Positions 1-9,197 are shown, numbered from the stretch's first letter. The stretch: DNA of 64,000 nt from Paraburkholderia aromaticivorans (GCF_002278075.1 NZ_CP022989.1:3100001-3164000); one strand, 5' to 3'. Numbers and translations: made by a program. Notes: generated by a model not told the origin, from the letters alone.

Positions 1-710
1 GCGTACGCGGCGGGATGCAGCGCGCTCTTCGAGAAGATCAGCAGCGACGAGGCGTAGTCGTTCGAAATCGCGCCGTCGGGGTTGGTCGCGCTGTACGGAT
101 TGTTGTACTGCGCGTACACCACGCTCCACTTCAGCGGGCCGTGGTCGTAGCCCGCGCCGAAGCTGTACGCATTGTTGTTGGCGAAACCGGTTGCGTTGCT
201 GAAACCGTATTCGGCGGTGGCCTTCAGGCCGCGATAGTCGGGCGTGACGTACTTCACGGCGTTCTGCACGCGAATGTCGTTGTAGCCGTTGTCGTTGTCG
301 CCAATGTTCACGCCGTTACTCGCGATGATCACGGGGCCGACGTAATCGTGCACCGTGTCGTACTGACGGCCGAAGGTCAGCGTGCCGTACTTCTTGCTGG
401 CGAGCCCGACGAATGCCTGGCGGCCGAATTCGCGGCCGTTCTGCGATGCGGTGCCGGTCATCACGTTAAAGCCGTTTTCCAACTGGAAGATCGCGCTCAT
501 ACCGCCGCCCAGATCTTCGACGCCCTTCAAACCCCAGCGCGGATTCTGGTTGGTGCCCGACAGTGCCTGCCATGCGTTTTTGCCGCCCTGGTTCGTCGCA
601 TAGCCGACGCCCGCCGAAATCAGGCCGTACAGCGTCACGCTGCTTTGCGCATGCGCGGCGCTGGAGAGCGCGCCGGCAATCGCGAGAGGGGCGAACTTGA
701 TTAGTTTCAT
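1..710 (-). CDS. Gram-negative porin, 3' end outside window
   Basis: The first 236 codons of an outer-membrane porin read leftward and off the window edge. The ATG at 708-710 opens a signal peptide (MKLIKFAPLAIAGALSSAAHA) followed by QSSVTLYGLI, the usual mature start of Burkholderia trimeric general-diffusion porins. Further family sequence follows: GLKGVEDLGGGMSAIFQLE and REFGRQAFVGL with KYGTLTFGRQYD. The protein should form a 16-strand beta-barrel passing small hydrophilic solutes. No strong Shine-Dalgarno sequence precedes the ATG. A possible -10 (TATAGT on the minus strand) lies at 770-775. The family is sure; the substrate preference cannot be read. Confidence 0.93.
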   Translation of the reverse strand, partial: MKLIKFAPLAIAGALSSAAHAQSSVTLYGLISAGVGYATNQGGKNAWQALSGTNQNPRWGLKGVEDLGGGMSAIFQLENGFNVMTGTASQNGREFGRQAFVGLASKKYGTLTFGRQYDTVHDYVGPVIIASNGVNIGDNDNGYNDIRVQNAVKYVTPDYRGLKATAEYGFSNATGFANNNAYSFGAGYDHGPLKWSVVYAQYNNPYSATNPDGAISNDYASSLLIFSKSALHPAAY

Positions 711-1053
711 CGTGGTCCAGTAGCGGGAGAGGAGGGTGCCTGGCGTGAGGCGTATTTGAATTGGGCTCGACTATACGAAGTGAGCCGCTATAAAAATAAT
801 GTTGTTTTTTTATAGTTCCATAAATTGAATCTATTCAATCGCGATGGCTTCGCCCACGGGCGGAACGTGGACCGACGGCCTGTTGCGCGTTTACCGCGCC
901 CGCCAAAGATTATTTTTCGCCAAAGAGCTGAGTCGCTATACTTTCCATATACGGTTAATTGTTCCAAATAAGGAACAATTAACCGTTCACGTGCGCGGGG
1001 CCGCACGTCATGAGCCAGAGCGTCAAAAACCAGCCAGAGCAACTAAAACCACC
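711..1053. promoter_or_regulatory. Divergent intergenic region between porin and chemoreceptor
   Basis: This 343-bp AT-rich stretch carries the promoters of two divergent genes. On the porin side are a minus-strand TATAGT (770-775) and a short perfect inverted repeat, ATTGAAT-CT-ATTCAAT (824-839). On the chemoreceptor side are a direct repeat CGCCAAAGA (901-909 and 919-927, 18-bp period) and a long inverted repeat (listed separately). The region is much richer in A+T than its surroundings. No coding sequence is convincing here. Confidence 0.55.
951..986. repeat. Perfect 15-bp inverted repeat upstream of chemoreceptor
   Basis: ACGGTTAATTGTTCC (951-965) and its exact reverse complement GGAACAATTAACCGT (972-986) are separated by AAATAA. 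The repeat lies 67 bp upstream of the chemoreceptor ATG. It has no T-run on either side, so an intrinsic terminator is unlikely. A large dyad operator or an mRNA 5' hairpin would fit. Confidence 0.6.
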
Positions 1054-2628
1054 ATGACCAGGAACCTGACCATCAATCTACGGATCGCGATCACCATTGC
1101 GTTTCTCGGCGTGCTGCTGATCGCCACCGGTTCGCTCGGCATTCTCGGCATGAGCCGGAGCAACGAGGCGCAGCACGACGCCTACGCGGTCCATTTCGCC
1201 TCGGTCGTCGCGCTCGGCAAGTCGGGTACGGCAATGTCGCGGGCCCGCTTCGGACTCGACTGGGCCATGAGCAATCCGCACTCGCCGCAACTGGCCGCGC
1301 AACTCGAGCGCGCCCGCATGCTGCTCGGCGAGTCGGACAAGTGGTGGAACAGCTTTCGCGAGCTGCCGAAAACGCCTGAACTGCAAAGCCTCACCGACGA
1401 CCTCGACGCGAAGCGCACGGCTGTGCGCCGCGACGGCATCGACAAGCTGATCGAGGCGATTCGCAGCGGCGACGCGAGCTGGATGGACGAAAGCCGCGCG
1501 AATCATCTGATCGGCCTCTATACGGCCATGAACGCGAGCCAGGGGGCGCTGGAGAATTATCTGAACCAGCAGGCGAGCGACGCGAACGAGCGCTCCGCCA
1601 CGCTCTTTCATGTGCTGTTGTACGCGTGCATCGGCAGCATCCTGGTGGGGCTGACGGTGGCGTTCATCAGCTGGCGCACGTTGCGCCGCGCGATCATGGC
1701 GCCGCTGAACGACGCGCTGCGTCAGTTCGATGCGATCGCCGCCGGCGAATTGACGACCCACGTGCCGATTCGTTCGAATGACGAAATGGCGATGCTGTTG
1801 CGCGGTGTCGCGTCGATGCAGGACAAGCTCGGCGCGACCGTCACCACGGTGCGTGCCGGTTCGCATTCGATCGCGTCGTCGACGCAGCAGATCGCCGCGG
1901 GTAATCTCGATCTGTCGCAACGCACCGAGGAACAGGCGGCTTCGCTCGAACAAACCGCGGCGGCGATGGAGCAGCTCACGTCGACTGTGCAACTGAATGC
2001 CGAGAACGCGCGGCACGCGAGCGATCTCGCGTTGAGCGCCTCGGAGATGGCCGCGCGCGGGCGCCAGTCGGTCGGCAGCATGGTCGAGACCATGCGCGTG
2101 ATTCACGCTGGGTCGTCGAAGATGACCGGCATCATCACCGCGATCGAAGGCATTGCGTTTCAGACCAATATCCTCGCGCTGAACGCGGCCGTCGAGGCGG
2201 CGCGCGCGGGTGAGGAAGGGCGCGGCTTCGCGGTGGTGGCGGGCGAGGTGCGCAGTCTCGCGCAGCGTTCGGCGGCTGCCGCGAAGGAAATCGGCGCGCT
2301 GATCGCGGAGTCGACCTCGCGTGTGGAGAGCGGCGCCGGGCTCGTCAACCAGGCGGGCGACACGATGCAGGACATCGAAGCCGCGGTCGGACGCGTGGCG
2401 CGTCTCGTCGGCGAAATCGCGGCGGCGTCACGGGAGCAGAGCGAAGGCATCAAGCAGGTGAGCCTCGCCGTCACGCAGATGGACGAGGTCACGCAGCACA
2501 ATGCGGCGCTGGTTGAAGAAAGCGCGGCGAGCGCGAACTCGCTCGCGGATCAGGCGCGCCAGTTGAGCGAATTGACCGCGGCGTTCAAGGTTGCAAGCGA
2601 TGCTGCGCGGCGCGAGGCCGCTTTCTAG
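1054..2628 (+). CDS. Methyl-accepting chemotaxis protein
   Basis: A 524-aa inner-membrane chemoreceptor that would signal to CheA/CheW. The order is: first transmembrane helix (about residues 10-32), periplasmic four-helix-bundle-type ligand domain (to about 190), second transmembrane helix (about 190-215), HAMP, and a long cytoplasmic coiled-coil. The kinase-control hairpin [19 protein letters not shown] begins near residue 369. I start at the ATG at 1054 ([13 protein letters not shown]); an in-frame start 70 codons upstream would put the large inverted repeat inside the gene. No C-terminal CheR-tether pentapeptide is visible. The ligand is unknown. It stands alone, without other chemotaxis genes nearby. 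Confidence 0.92.
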   Translation: MTRNLTINLRIAITIAFLGVLLIATGSLGILGMSRSNEAQHDAYAVHFASVVALGKSGTAMSRARFGLDWAMSNPHSPQLAAQLERARMLLGESDKWWNSFRELPKTPELQSLTDDLDAKRTAVRRDGIDKLIEAIRSGDASWMDESRANHLIGLYTAMNASQGALENYLNQQASDANERSATLFHVLLYACIGSILVGLTVAFISWRTLRRAIMAPLNDALRQFDAIAAGELTTHVPIRSNDEMAMLLRGVASMQDKLGATVTTVRAGSHSIASSTQQIAAGNLDLSQRTEEQAASLEQTAAAMEQLTSTVQLNAENARHASDLALSASEMAARGRQSVGSMVETMRVIHAGSSKMTGIITAIEGIAFQTNILALNAAVEAARAGEEGRGFAVVAGEVRSLAQRSAAAAKEIGALIAESTSRVESGAGLVNQAGDTMQDIEAAVGRVARLVGEIAAASREQSEGIKQVSLAVTQMDEVTQHNAALVEESAASANSLADQARQLSELTAAFKVASDAARREAAF

Positions 2629-2862
2629 GCCATCTTTGAGCAATGGCGCTCGCGCGGGCCGCTGTTTAGGCCGCTTACGGCGATCGGAGTTCGGGCAAGC
2701 CGCTTTCACGACTACCTTCAGGCAACGCCCTTCATACAGGCCGCTCGCGCAACGACAGCCGGGTGGCGCGAACCGAGCGTCCTTACCGATGGTAATGGCA
2801 TCGTTGCCGGGCATCGGGCGATTCGGTATGGTGGGCCATCTACCCATCCGAAGAGATCGCGC

Positions 2863-3912
2863 ATGACTTCCGCCGCCACCCCGCCACCGTCGCCGATCCG
2901 CACCGACGTCCTGATCGTGGGCGCGGGCCCCGTGGGGCTCTTTGCCGCTTTCGAGGCGGGCGTGATCGGCCTGTCCTGCCAGATCGTCGACGGGCTCGAC
3001 AAAATCGGCGGCCAATGCATCGAGCTCTATCCTGACAAGCCGATCTACGATATCCCCGCCATTGTGTCCTGCACGGCGCGTGAACTGGTCGAGCGCCTGC
3101 TGGCGCAATGCAAGCCGTTCAACCCGCCGATTCATCTCGAACAACGGGTCGAGTCGGTCGAGCAGGGCGCCGACGGGCGCTGGACCGTACGCACCCAGCG
3201 CGGTCTCGTATTCGATGTCGCCGCGATCCTGCTGGCGGCCGGCAACGGCGCGTTCGTGCCGCAAAAACTAACGCTGCCGGAAGCCGTGCCGCTGGAGTCG
3301 CGCCATGTGCATTACAGCGTGCGGCGCCTTGCCGACTTTGCCGGCAAGACCGTGGTCGTGGCGGGCGGCGGCGACTCCGCGCTCGATTGGGCGCTCGCGC
3401 TGCGCAAGGTCGCGCGCCGGGTGACGCTGGTGCATCGGCGCAGCGGCTTCAGTGCGGCGAATTCGAGTGTCGAGTCGATGCGACGCGCAGTCGAGGCGGG
3501 CGAGATGGACTTCGTTGTCGGCGCGATTGCCGGGCTGGATGTCGAGGGCGATGCATTGAAGTCGATCACGTTGCGGCAGATCGACGGCGAGACTCGACTC
3601 GCGGCCGAGCATGTCGTCGCGTTGTATGGACTGGTCGCCGATCTCGGGCCGATCGCGCAATGGGGCCTGTCGATTCACGCGGGCCGTGTCGATGTCGATA
3701 CATCCAGCTACGAGAGCTCGCGCCCCGGCATCTTCGCGGTCGGCGACATTGCCAACTATCCGAACAAGCAGAAGCTGATTCTGTCCGGTTTTCATGAGGC
3801 GTCGCTAGCGCTGCGCAAGGCATACTCGTACGCCTATCCGGAGAAAAAGCGGGTGCACGTCCATTCGAGTTACGACGCGAAGCTGGCGGAAAAGGTCAGT
3901 GCGGCCGGATGA
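2863..3912 (+). CDS. Ferredoxin--NADP(+) reductase, thioredoxin-reductase-like type
   Basis: A 349-aa FAD/NADPH oxidoreductase of the YumC-like ferredoxin reductase group, which passes electrons between NADPH and ferredoxin or flavodoxin in the cytoplasm. The FAD-binding GAGPVG follows an N-terminal strand (DVLIVGAGPVGLFAAFEAG). IGGQCIELYPDKPIYDIP is typical of the family. A second dinucleotide motif, VVVAGGGDSALDW, binds NADPH. GIFAVGDIANYP is the C-terminal FAD motif. The redox-active CxxC of true thioredoxin reductases is absent, which supports the ferredoxin reductase assignment. The gene is monocistronic and converges with the small secreted-protein gene downstream. Confidence 0.9.
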   Translation: MTSAATPPPSPIRTDVLIVGAGPVGLFAAFEAGVIGLSCQIVDGLDKIGGQCIELYPDKPIYDIPAIVSCTARELVERLLAQCKPFNPPIHLEQRVESVEQGADGRWTVRTQRGLVFDVAAILLAAGNGAFVPQKLTLPEAVPLESRHVHYSVRRLADFAGKTVVVAGGGDSALDWALALRKVARRVTLVHRRSGFSAANSSVESMRRAVEAGEMDFVVGAIAGLDVEGDALKSITLRQIDGETRLAAEHVVALYGLVADLGPIAQWGLSIHAGRVDVDTSSYESSRPGIFAVGDIANYPNKQKLILSGFHEASLALRKAYSYAYPEKKRVHVHSSYDAKLAEKVSAAG

Positions 3913-3992
3913 CGGTTCTGTCGGAACCAGTCTTCACTGATCGAGCCGGTACTGATCGAGAGAGGTCACTACCGGCTCTTTTTACAAGGGGC

Positions 3993-4229
3993 TTATTTCC
4001 CGGCCGGCTGGCTGGCCGCCGCAGCCGCGCTCGCTGCCTTATCCTTCTTTTTGGCTTCGTGATGGCCGATCGCGCAGCCGGCGGCCGCACCCGCTACGCC
4101 GTGATCACCGGCGACATGGCCGGCCACGCCGCCCACGACCGCGCCTTTAGTACAGCCTTCGGCGTGCGCCGCGGTGTGAGTGATTGCCAGTGCAGCGGCA
4201 AAAGCGAAGGTGGTGAATGCTCGTTTCAA
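3993..4229 (-). CDS. Small secreted glycine-zipper-like protein
   Basis: A 78-aa protein with a clear signal peptide (MKRAFTTFAFAAALAITHTAAHA, cut before EGC). The mature part is Gly/Ala/Val-rich (GAVVGGVAGHVAGDHGVAGA), a pattern like the glycine-zipper segments of small envelope proteins. It ends in a Lys/Ala-rich tail (HHEAKKKDKAASAAAAASQ). Two cysteines flank the glycine-rich segment and could form a disulfide. It shares a divergent promoter region with the hybrid histidine kinase. The function is unknown; periplasmic or outer-membrane-associated is an inference from the signal peptide. Confidence 0.75.
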   Translation of the reverse strand: MKRAFTTFAFAAALAITHTAAHAEGCTKGAVVGGVAGHVAGDHGVAGAAAGCAIGHHEAKKKDKAASAAAAASQPAGK

Positions 4230-4420
4230 TTGCGACTCCTGTTGTCATGATGAATGCTGCGCTTGGGGAGTAGCAATTGCGAGGCCTGACGATCCGGACT
4301 ACGTTTTTCCATGCGCGTGGCCGCACCGCGCCCTTCAGGTGGAAATCAGGTGAAACCTGAGCGAAGCAACCGCGGCGCGGCGGTGTATGCTTTTGCACAT
4401 AGCCTTGAACCTTTGAGACC

Positions 4421-6394
4421 ATGAAACACCTCGATGTCCCCTCCGCCGGTGAAAACGGCGAGCCTGCCAAGGTCCCGGCACCGGCCCGCATGAACCCCGC
4501 TGCCGATGTCGATTACTGGGCGCTGATGCAGGCGATCGAAGACTATGCGATCTTCCTGCTCGATGCGACCGGGCGGATCGTCAGTTGCAACGCCGGGGCG
4601 TTGAAGGTGGTGGGTTACAGGGACACGGAAATCATCGGTCAGCACTTTTCACGCTTCTACACCGAGGAAGCCGTGGCGCGCGGGTGGCCCGCCTATGAAC
4701 TGCAACAGGCGTCGCTGATCGGCCGCTTCGAGGACGAAGGCTGGCGGGTTCGCAAGGACGGCACGACCTTCTGGTCGAATGTCGTCATCACGGCGATCCG
4801 CAACGACGCCGGCATTCTCACCGGCTTCGCCAAGATCACGCGCGATCTGACCGCGCGACGCGAATACGTGGAGGCGCTCCGGCAAAGCGAAGAGCGTTTC
4901 CGTTTGCTGGTCGACAGTGTCAAGGACTACGCGATATTCATGCTCGACCCGCAGGGCTACGTGGTGAGCTGGAATGAGGGCGCCGCGCGCATCAAAGGCT
5001 ACACGCGCGAGGAAATCGTCGGCCAGCATTTCTCGGTCTTCTATGTGCCGGAAGAAGCGGCGGCGGGCAAGCCCGCCCGCGAACTGGCGATTGCGCAGCA
5101 GGTCGGCCACGTCGAGGACGAAGGCTGGCGGGTGCGCAAGGACGGCACGACGTTCTGGGCCAACGTCAATATCACCGCCGTGTACGACGAATCGAGGCGG
5201 CTGCGTGGTTTCGCCAAGGTCACGCGCGATCTGACCGAGCGGCGTCAGCGCGAAGAACTGGAGCGTTCGGGCGAACGCATGCGTCAGTTTCTCGCGACCC
5301 TTGCGCATGAATTGCGCAACCCGCTCGCGCCGGTGCGCAATGCGATCGGCGTGATGCAGCTCGAAACCGGCATGAGCCCTACGCTCGCGCGTTCACGCGA
5401 CCTGATCGACCGCCAGATCACCCACCTCACTCGGCTGGTCGACGACCTGCTCGACGTCGGCCGGATCATGTCGAACAAGGTCGAGCTGCGCCTTGGCCGG
5501 ATCGATCTGGCCGAGGTGGTGGCGCGCGGGATCGAGGCGGCCCGGCCATTTACAGACGCGCACGAGCAGCGCGTCGTGCCGCACATGCCGGCCGAGCCGA
5601 TCTTCGTTCGTGGCGACATGACGCGTCTCGTGCAGGTGCTGCAAAACCTGTTGCACAACGCATCTAAATTCTCGCCCGTGGGCAGTGTTGTGGACATCGT
5701 GTCCCGTATCGATTTCCATATGGCCGTGCTCGAAGTGCGCGACGCGGGCTGCGGGATTGCTCTGCGCTCGCTCGACAAGATCTTCGAACTGTTCGCCCAG
5801 GAAAAAGATGCGCAGAGTGCGGGAGAGGGCGGTCTGGGCATCGGTCTCACGTTGTGCAAATCGCTCGTCGAGATGCACGGCGGCAGCATTGTCGCGAGCA
5901 GCGCAGGGCCGGGCACCGGCAGCACGTTCACGCTGAGCCTGCCGTTGGCCGCCGCGCCCCCCGAGGCGGCCGGTGACGAGGCGAACGCGGCAGGCGGGCA
6001 GGTCGCGCCACTGCGCATCCTGCTGGTCGACGACAATCGCGATTCGGCCGACAGCCTCGCGATGCTGCTCGAACTCAAAGGCCACGATGTGCGCATCGCC
6101 TACGAGGGTGAGCAGGCGCTGGAGGTCGCGCCACGCTTCGTGCCCCACCTCGCGGTGATCGACATTGCCATGCCGAAGATGGATGGCTACGCGACCATCG
6201 CCGCGCTGCGCGAAATGCCCAAGCTTGCCGATACGACGTATGCCGCCATGACCGGCTTCGGCCATGCAACCGATCGCGAGCGTACCCGCGAGGCCGGATT
6301 CCATACGCACCTCGTGAAGCCGGTCGAACTCGCCCTGTTCGATACGTTGCTCGCTGAAGTCGAAGCACGGCGCAGCGGGCGCGCGCCCGGCTAG
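4421..6394 (+). CDS. Hybrid histidine kinase: PAS-PAS-HisKA-HATPase-REC
   Basis: A 657-aa soluble hybrid sensor kinase with no transmembrane helix. Two similar PAS/PAC units occupy about residues 30-145 and 155-275. Each carries the EDEGWRVRKDGTTFW signature that follows PAS domains, so they look like an internal duplication. The H-box is LAHELRNPLAPVRN, with phospho-acceptor His near residue 296. The ATPase domain has N-box LLHNASKFSP and G-box GLGIGLTLCKSLVEMHGG. A C-terminal receiver (LRILLVDDNRDSADS) has acceptor Asp near residue 581 (VIDIAMPKMDGY). There is no adjacent partner regulator, so output is probably through a phosphorelay encoded elsewhere. Signal and cofactor are unknown. Confidence 0.92.
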   Translation: MKHLDVPSAGENGEPAKVPAPARMNPAADVDYWALMQAIEDYAIFLLDATGRIVSCNAGALKVVGYRDTEIIGQHFSRFYTEEAVARGWPAYELQQASLIGRFEDEGWRVRKDGTTFWSNVVITAIRNDAGILTGFAKITRDLTARREYVEALRQSEERFRLLVDSVKDYAIFMLDPQGYVVSWNEGAARIKGYTREEIVGQHFSVFYVPEEAAAGKPARELAIAQQVGHVEDEGWRVRKDGTTFWANVNITAVYDESRRLRGFAKVTRDLTERRQREELERSGERMRQFLATLAHELRNPLAPVRNAIGVMQLETGMSPTLARSRDLIDRQITHLTRLVDDLLDVGRIMSNKVELRLGRIDLAEVVARGIEAARPFTDAHEQRVVPHMPAEPIFVRGDMTRLVQVLQNLLHNASKFSPVGSVVDIVSRIDFHMAVLEVRDAGCGIALRSLDKIFELFAQEKDAQSAGEGGLGIGLTLCKSLVEMHGGSIVASSAGPGTGSTFTLSLPLAAAPPEAAGDEANAAGGQVAPLRILLVDDNRDSADSLAMLLELKGHDVRIAYEGEQALEVAPRFVPHLAVIDIAMPKMDGYATIAALREMPKLADTTYAAMTGFGHATDRERTREAGFHTHLVKPVELALFDTLLAEVEARRSGRAPG

Positions 6395-6583
6395 CGGTCG
6401 AAACACGCCGCGCTTCCTTCATACCAGAGCGTTCAAGGCGCAGCGCGCCTTTCCATTCCTGAAGAAATCGTGGCCTCGCCCGGCTTTCGCCGGCTGAGGC
6501 ACGCCGCTTGCTGTCCGCCTCGTAGGCGCAGCGGTCCCTCGAGGATCCGCTGCCCATGGATCGAACAGCTTCAGGGAGGCACG

Positions 6584-7762
6584 ATGCTCGATACGCGTGA
6601 TCGTGCGGCCGGCGTCAATGCCCGGCCGCTGCAAAGCCCTGGCCTCGGCGCATCCGGTGGCGCGCGGGCCGCGGCGCGGCGCATGCGCCGCGCCGTGAAA
6701 GTTGACGGGCCGCTCGAAGACTATTTGCATGACACGCGTTTCGATGCGAGCGACCCCGCCGCCTTGGGCACGGTGCTGCGCGCGCTGGTCGAACGCGGTT
6801 ATGACCGTGCGCCGGCCGTGCCCCTGCCGGGCCACGGCGATACGCTCGCGCGCTGGCGCGCTCTCGCCGCAGTGGCGGCGTGCGATCTCGGCCTTGTCAA
6901 ACTCTTCGAAGGCCACACCGACGCGCTTGCCATTCTCGCGGAATTGCAGGCTCCCGAGCCGCCGGCGGGAAGCCGCTGGGGGGTATGGGCAGCGGAGCCG
7001 CCCGACGCGCGCGTGCAGGCGCTCAAAGTAGGATTCCGAAGCGATGGCGAGGGCCTTCGTCTCGCCGGCACGAAAGCCTGGTGTTCGGGCGCCGGTGTCG
7101 TCACGCATGCGCTCGTGACCGCGTGGCTGGAGGGCGAACCGGTACTCGCGGCCGTAGCGATGAATCAGCCGTCGATCTCGATCGATACGTCGAAATGGCA
7201 GGCTGTGGGCATGCAGGCCACGGCGAGCGCCGACGTGACGTTCGCCCAGACGTCCGCGACGCTGGTGGGAGCCGCGCATGACTATGTGCGCCGCCCGGGC
7301 TTCTGGCATGGCGGCGCCGGTATCGCCGCGTGCTGGTACGGCGCCGCCGCGCAGATCGGGCGGACGCTGCGCGAGGCGTCCACCCAGCGCGCGGATTCGC
7401 ATCGGCTCGCGCATCTCGGTGCGATCGAGGTCGCCCTCGCGGGCGCCGCCGCGGTATTGCGCGAAACCGCCGCGCACATCGACGCGAATCCGCTCGCCGA
7501 CTCGCAACGCGAGGCCATGCGTGCCCGCCTCGTGGTGGAGCAAGCCGCGAGCGCCGTGATGCATCACGCTACCCGCACGCTCGGCGCCGGCCCGTTGTGC
7601 CGCAATGCCCGCTTTGCTCGCGCGCTCGCGGACCTGCCGGTGTTCCTGCGGCAGAGCCACGCAGAGCGCGATCTTGAGGCCCTCGGCGAATTGAGCGCGG
7701 CGGCTGGAGCAGGCGAGGGCCGCGACGAGGCTGGTGCCGGAGGTGATCCGTGGCTGCTCTGA
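6584..7762 (+). CDS. Acyl-CoA dehydrogenase-like flavoprotein
   Basis: A 392-aa protein related to acyl-CoA dehydrogenases, expected to bind FAD and desaturate or oxidise an acyl thioester. The mid-region LRLAGTKAWCSGAGVVTHALVTA matches the family's beta-barrel segment, and the C-terminal half is helical (AHLGAIEVALAGAAAVLRETAAHID). I use the ATG at 6584 because GGGAGG sits just upstream; an upstream in-frame start adds a low-quality 38-residue tail. It is followed after 24 bp by a NodS-like methyltransferase and then a glycosyltransferase, as one operon. I could not place the usual catalytic Glu with certainty, so real substrate and chemistry are open. Confidence 0.8.
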   Translation: MLDTRDRAAGVNARPLQSPGLGASGGARAAARRMRRAVKVDGPLEDYLHDTRFDASDPAALGTVLRALVERGYDRAPAVPLPGHGDTLARWRALAAVAACDLGLVKLFEGHTDALAILAELQAPEPPAGSRWGVWAAEPPDARVQALKVGFRSDGEGLRLAGTKAWCSGAGVVTHALVTAWLEGEPVLAAVAMNQPSISIDTSKWQAVGMQATASADVTFAQTSATLVGAAHDYVRRPGFWHGGAGIAACWYGAAAQIGRTLREASTQRADSHRLAHLGAIEVALAGAAAVLRETAAHIDANPLADSQREAMRARLVVEQAASAVMHHATRTLGAGPLCRNARFARALADLPVFLRQSHAERDLEALGELSAAAGAGEGRDEAGAGGDPWLL

Positions 7763-7786
7763 CAACATGCACGGAGGGCCGCTGAC

Positions 7787-8392
7787 ATGAGCTCGCCGGC
7801 AACCTACTTCGATGAACTCTATCAACAGAGCGACGACCCGTGGAGGCTGCGCGAGGGCTGGTACGAATGCCGCAAGCGTTCGCTCACGCTCGCGCTGCTG
7901 CCGCGCCCGCGCTACCGCAACGCGTTCGAACCCGGCTGCGCCAACGGCGAGCTGACCGCCGAGCTGGCGAGGCGCTGCGATATGCTGCTCGCCGCGGATC
8001 TGCACGCGCGCGCCGTCGAGCTCACACGCGAGCGCGTCGCCGACGCGCCGCAGGTTCGTGTCGAACAGCGCACGGTGCCGGGCGAGTGGCCGACCGAGGC
8101 CGGCCCATTCGATCTGATCGTCATTAGCGAATTCGCCTACTACCTCGACGCAGCTGAGCTCGAAACGCTGGCTTCGCGAGTCGCCGCTTCACTCACGACC
8201 GACGGTACGCTGCTCGCCTGTCATTGGCGCCGGCCCTTCGCCGAAGCGCTCGAATCCGCCGACGCCGCGCATGCGCTGTTCGATGCGCGCTGCGGCTTGT
8301 CGCGTCTCGCGCATCACGATGAAGCCGATCTGCTGATCGACGTCTGGTCGCGCGACGCCCGTTCGGTCGCGCAACGCGAGGGGCTCCTATGA
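7787..8392 (+). CDS. SAM-dependent methyltransferase, NodS-like
   Basis: A 201-aa class I methyltransferase resembling NodS, the N-methyltransferase of Nod-factor synthesis. The N-terminal segment YFDELYQQSDDPWRLREGWYE is characteristic of that family. AFEPGCANGELTAELA is the SAM-binding motif I, and FDLIVISEFAYYLD is motif IV. The start ATG follows GGAGG at 7771-7775. It overlaps the next gene by 4 bp (ATGA), so the glycosyltransferase is translationally coupled to it. The acceptor is not a Nod factor in any obvious way here, since no nodABC are nearby; a glycolipid or amino-sugar acceptor is an inference. Confidence 0.87.
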   Translation: MSSPATYFDELYQQSDDPWRLREGWYECRKRSLTLALLPRPRYRNAFEPGCANGELTAELARRCDMLLAADLHARAVELTRERVADAPQVRVEQRTVPGEWPTEAGPFDLIVISEFAYYLDAAELETLASRVAASLTTDGTLLACHWRRPFAEALESADAAHALFDARCGLSRLAHHDEADLLIDVWSRDARSVAQREGLL

Positions 8393-9042
8393 TCGGCGTG
8401 ATCGTTCCGGCACATAACGAAGAGGCGCTGCTGGCGCCTTGCCTCGCGGCTTTGATCGAAGCTTCACGCCACGAGGAGCTGGCGGGCGAAACGGTGCGCA
8501 TCGTGGTGGTGCTCGACGCCTGCGACGACTTTACCGGCGCTATCGCGCGAGCTTACGGCGTCGAGACGCTGACGCTGAAGGCGCGCAATGTCGGCATTGC
8601 GCGGGCGAGCGGCGCGGACTTTCTGCTGGCGGACGGCGCGCGCTGGCTCGCGTTTACCGATGCCGACAGCCGCGTGTCGCCAGGCTGGCTGGTCGCGCAG
8701 CTTTCGCTGGAGGCGGACGCGGTGTGCGGCTCGATTGCCGTCGACGACTGGACCCCGCATCCGCACAGCGTGCGTGAATATTTTCGCAAGACCTACGTGG
8801 ACGCCGATGGCCATCGTCACGTTCACGGCGCGAATCTCGGCGTGTCGGCGGACGCGTACCGGCGCGCGGGCGGCTTTCCGCCGCTGACGTGCAGTGAGGA
8901 TGTCGCGCTGGTGGACCGGCTGATTGCGATCGGCGCCCGTATCGCATGGAGCGCGGCGCCGCGCGTCATTACGAGTGCGCGCGCGGCGGCCCGCGCGCGT
9001 GGTGGGTTCGGCGATACGCTGACGGGGTGGGCGGTTGGTTGA
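8389..9042 (+). CDS. Family 2 glycosyltransferase
   Basis: A 217-aa soluble GT-A fold glycosyltransferase. It opens with MIGVIVPAHNEEALLAPCLAAL, the nucleotide-sugar binding strand of GT2. The metal/donor motif is AFTDADSRVSPGWL, and a likely catalytic-base region is GGFPPLTCSEDVALVDRL. It overlaps the methyltransferase by 4 bp and ends exactly where a 12-bp tandem repeat starts. Related gene groups in other bacteria pair this enzyme with an acyl-CoA dehydrogenase, a NodS-like methyltransferase and a PIG-L deacetylase; no PIG-L gene is present here. Product unknown. Confidence 0.87.
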   Translation: MIGVIVPAHNEEALLAPCLAALIEASRHEELAGETVRIVVVLDACDDFTGAIARAYGVETLTLKARNVGIARASGADFLLADGARWLAFTDADSRVSPGWLVAQLSLEADAVCGSIAVDDWTPHPHSVREYFRKTYVDADGHRHVHGANLGVSADAYRRAGGFPPLTCSEDVALVDRLIAIGARIAWSAAPRVITSARAAARARGGFGDTLTGWAVG

Positions 9043-9100
9043 AGGGTTGGCAGAAGGGTTGGCAGAAGGGTTGGCAGAAGGGTTGGCTGAAGGGGTTGAG
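9041..9100 (+). repeat. 12-bp tandem repeat, about 4.5 copies
   Basis: Units GAAGGGTTGGCA at 9041-9052, 9053-9064 and 9065-9076 are identical. 9077-9088 differs by one base and 9089-9100 by several. The array begins at the stop codon of the glycosyltransferase gene and lies in the 155-bp gap before the DUF421 gene. The unit length is a multiple of three, so the array is open in all frames, but I see no evidence that it is translated. Confidence 0.85.
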
Positions 9101-9197
9101 CAAAGCAGCCGTATAAACCGCGTAGCGACCGCCCAATGCCGCAAACGCGATTCGACGGCGCTCGCTCAAGACGGCAGCGAACCGCGAGGAGGGCGTC

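Noticed and set aside
844-1053. Upstream start for the chemoreceptor
   Set aside because: It would place AT-rich promoter DNA and a 15-bp dyad inside the gene and give the receptor an unusual 70-residue N-terminal tail.
9041-9100. CRISPR-like array
   Set aside because: Units are 12 bp with no unique spacers; it is a simple tandem repeat.
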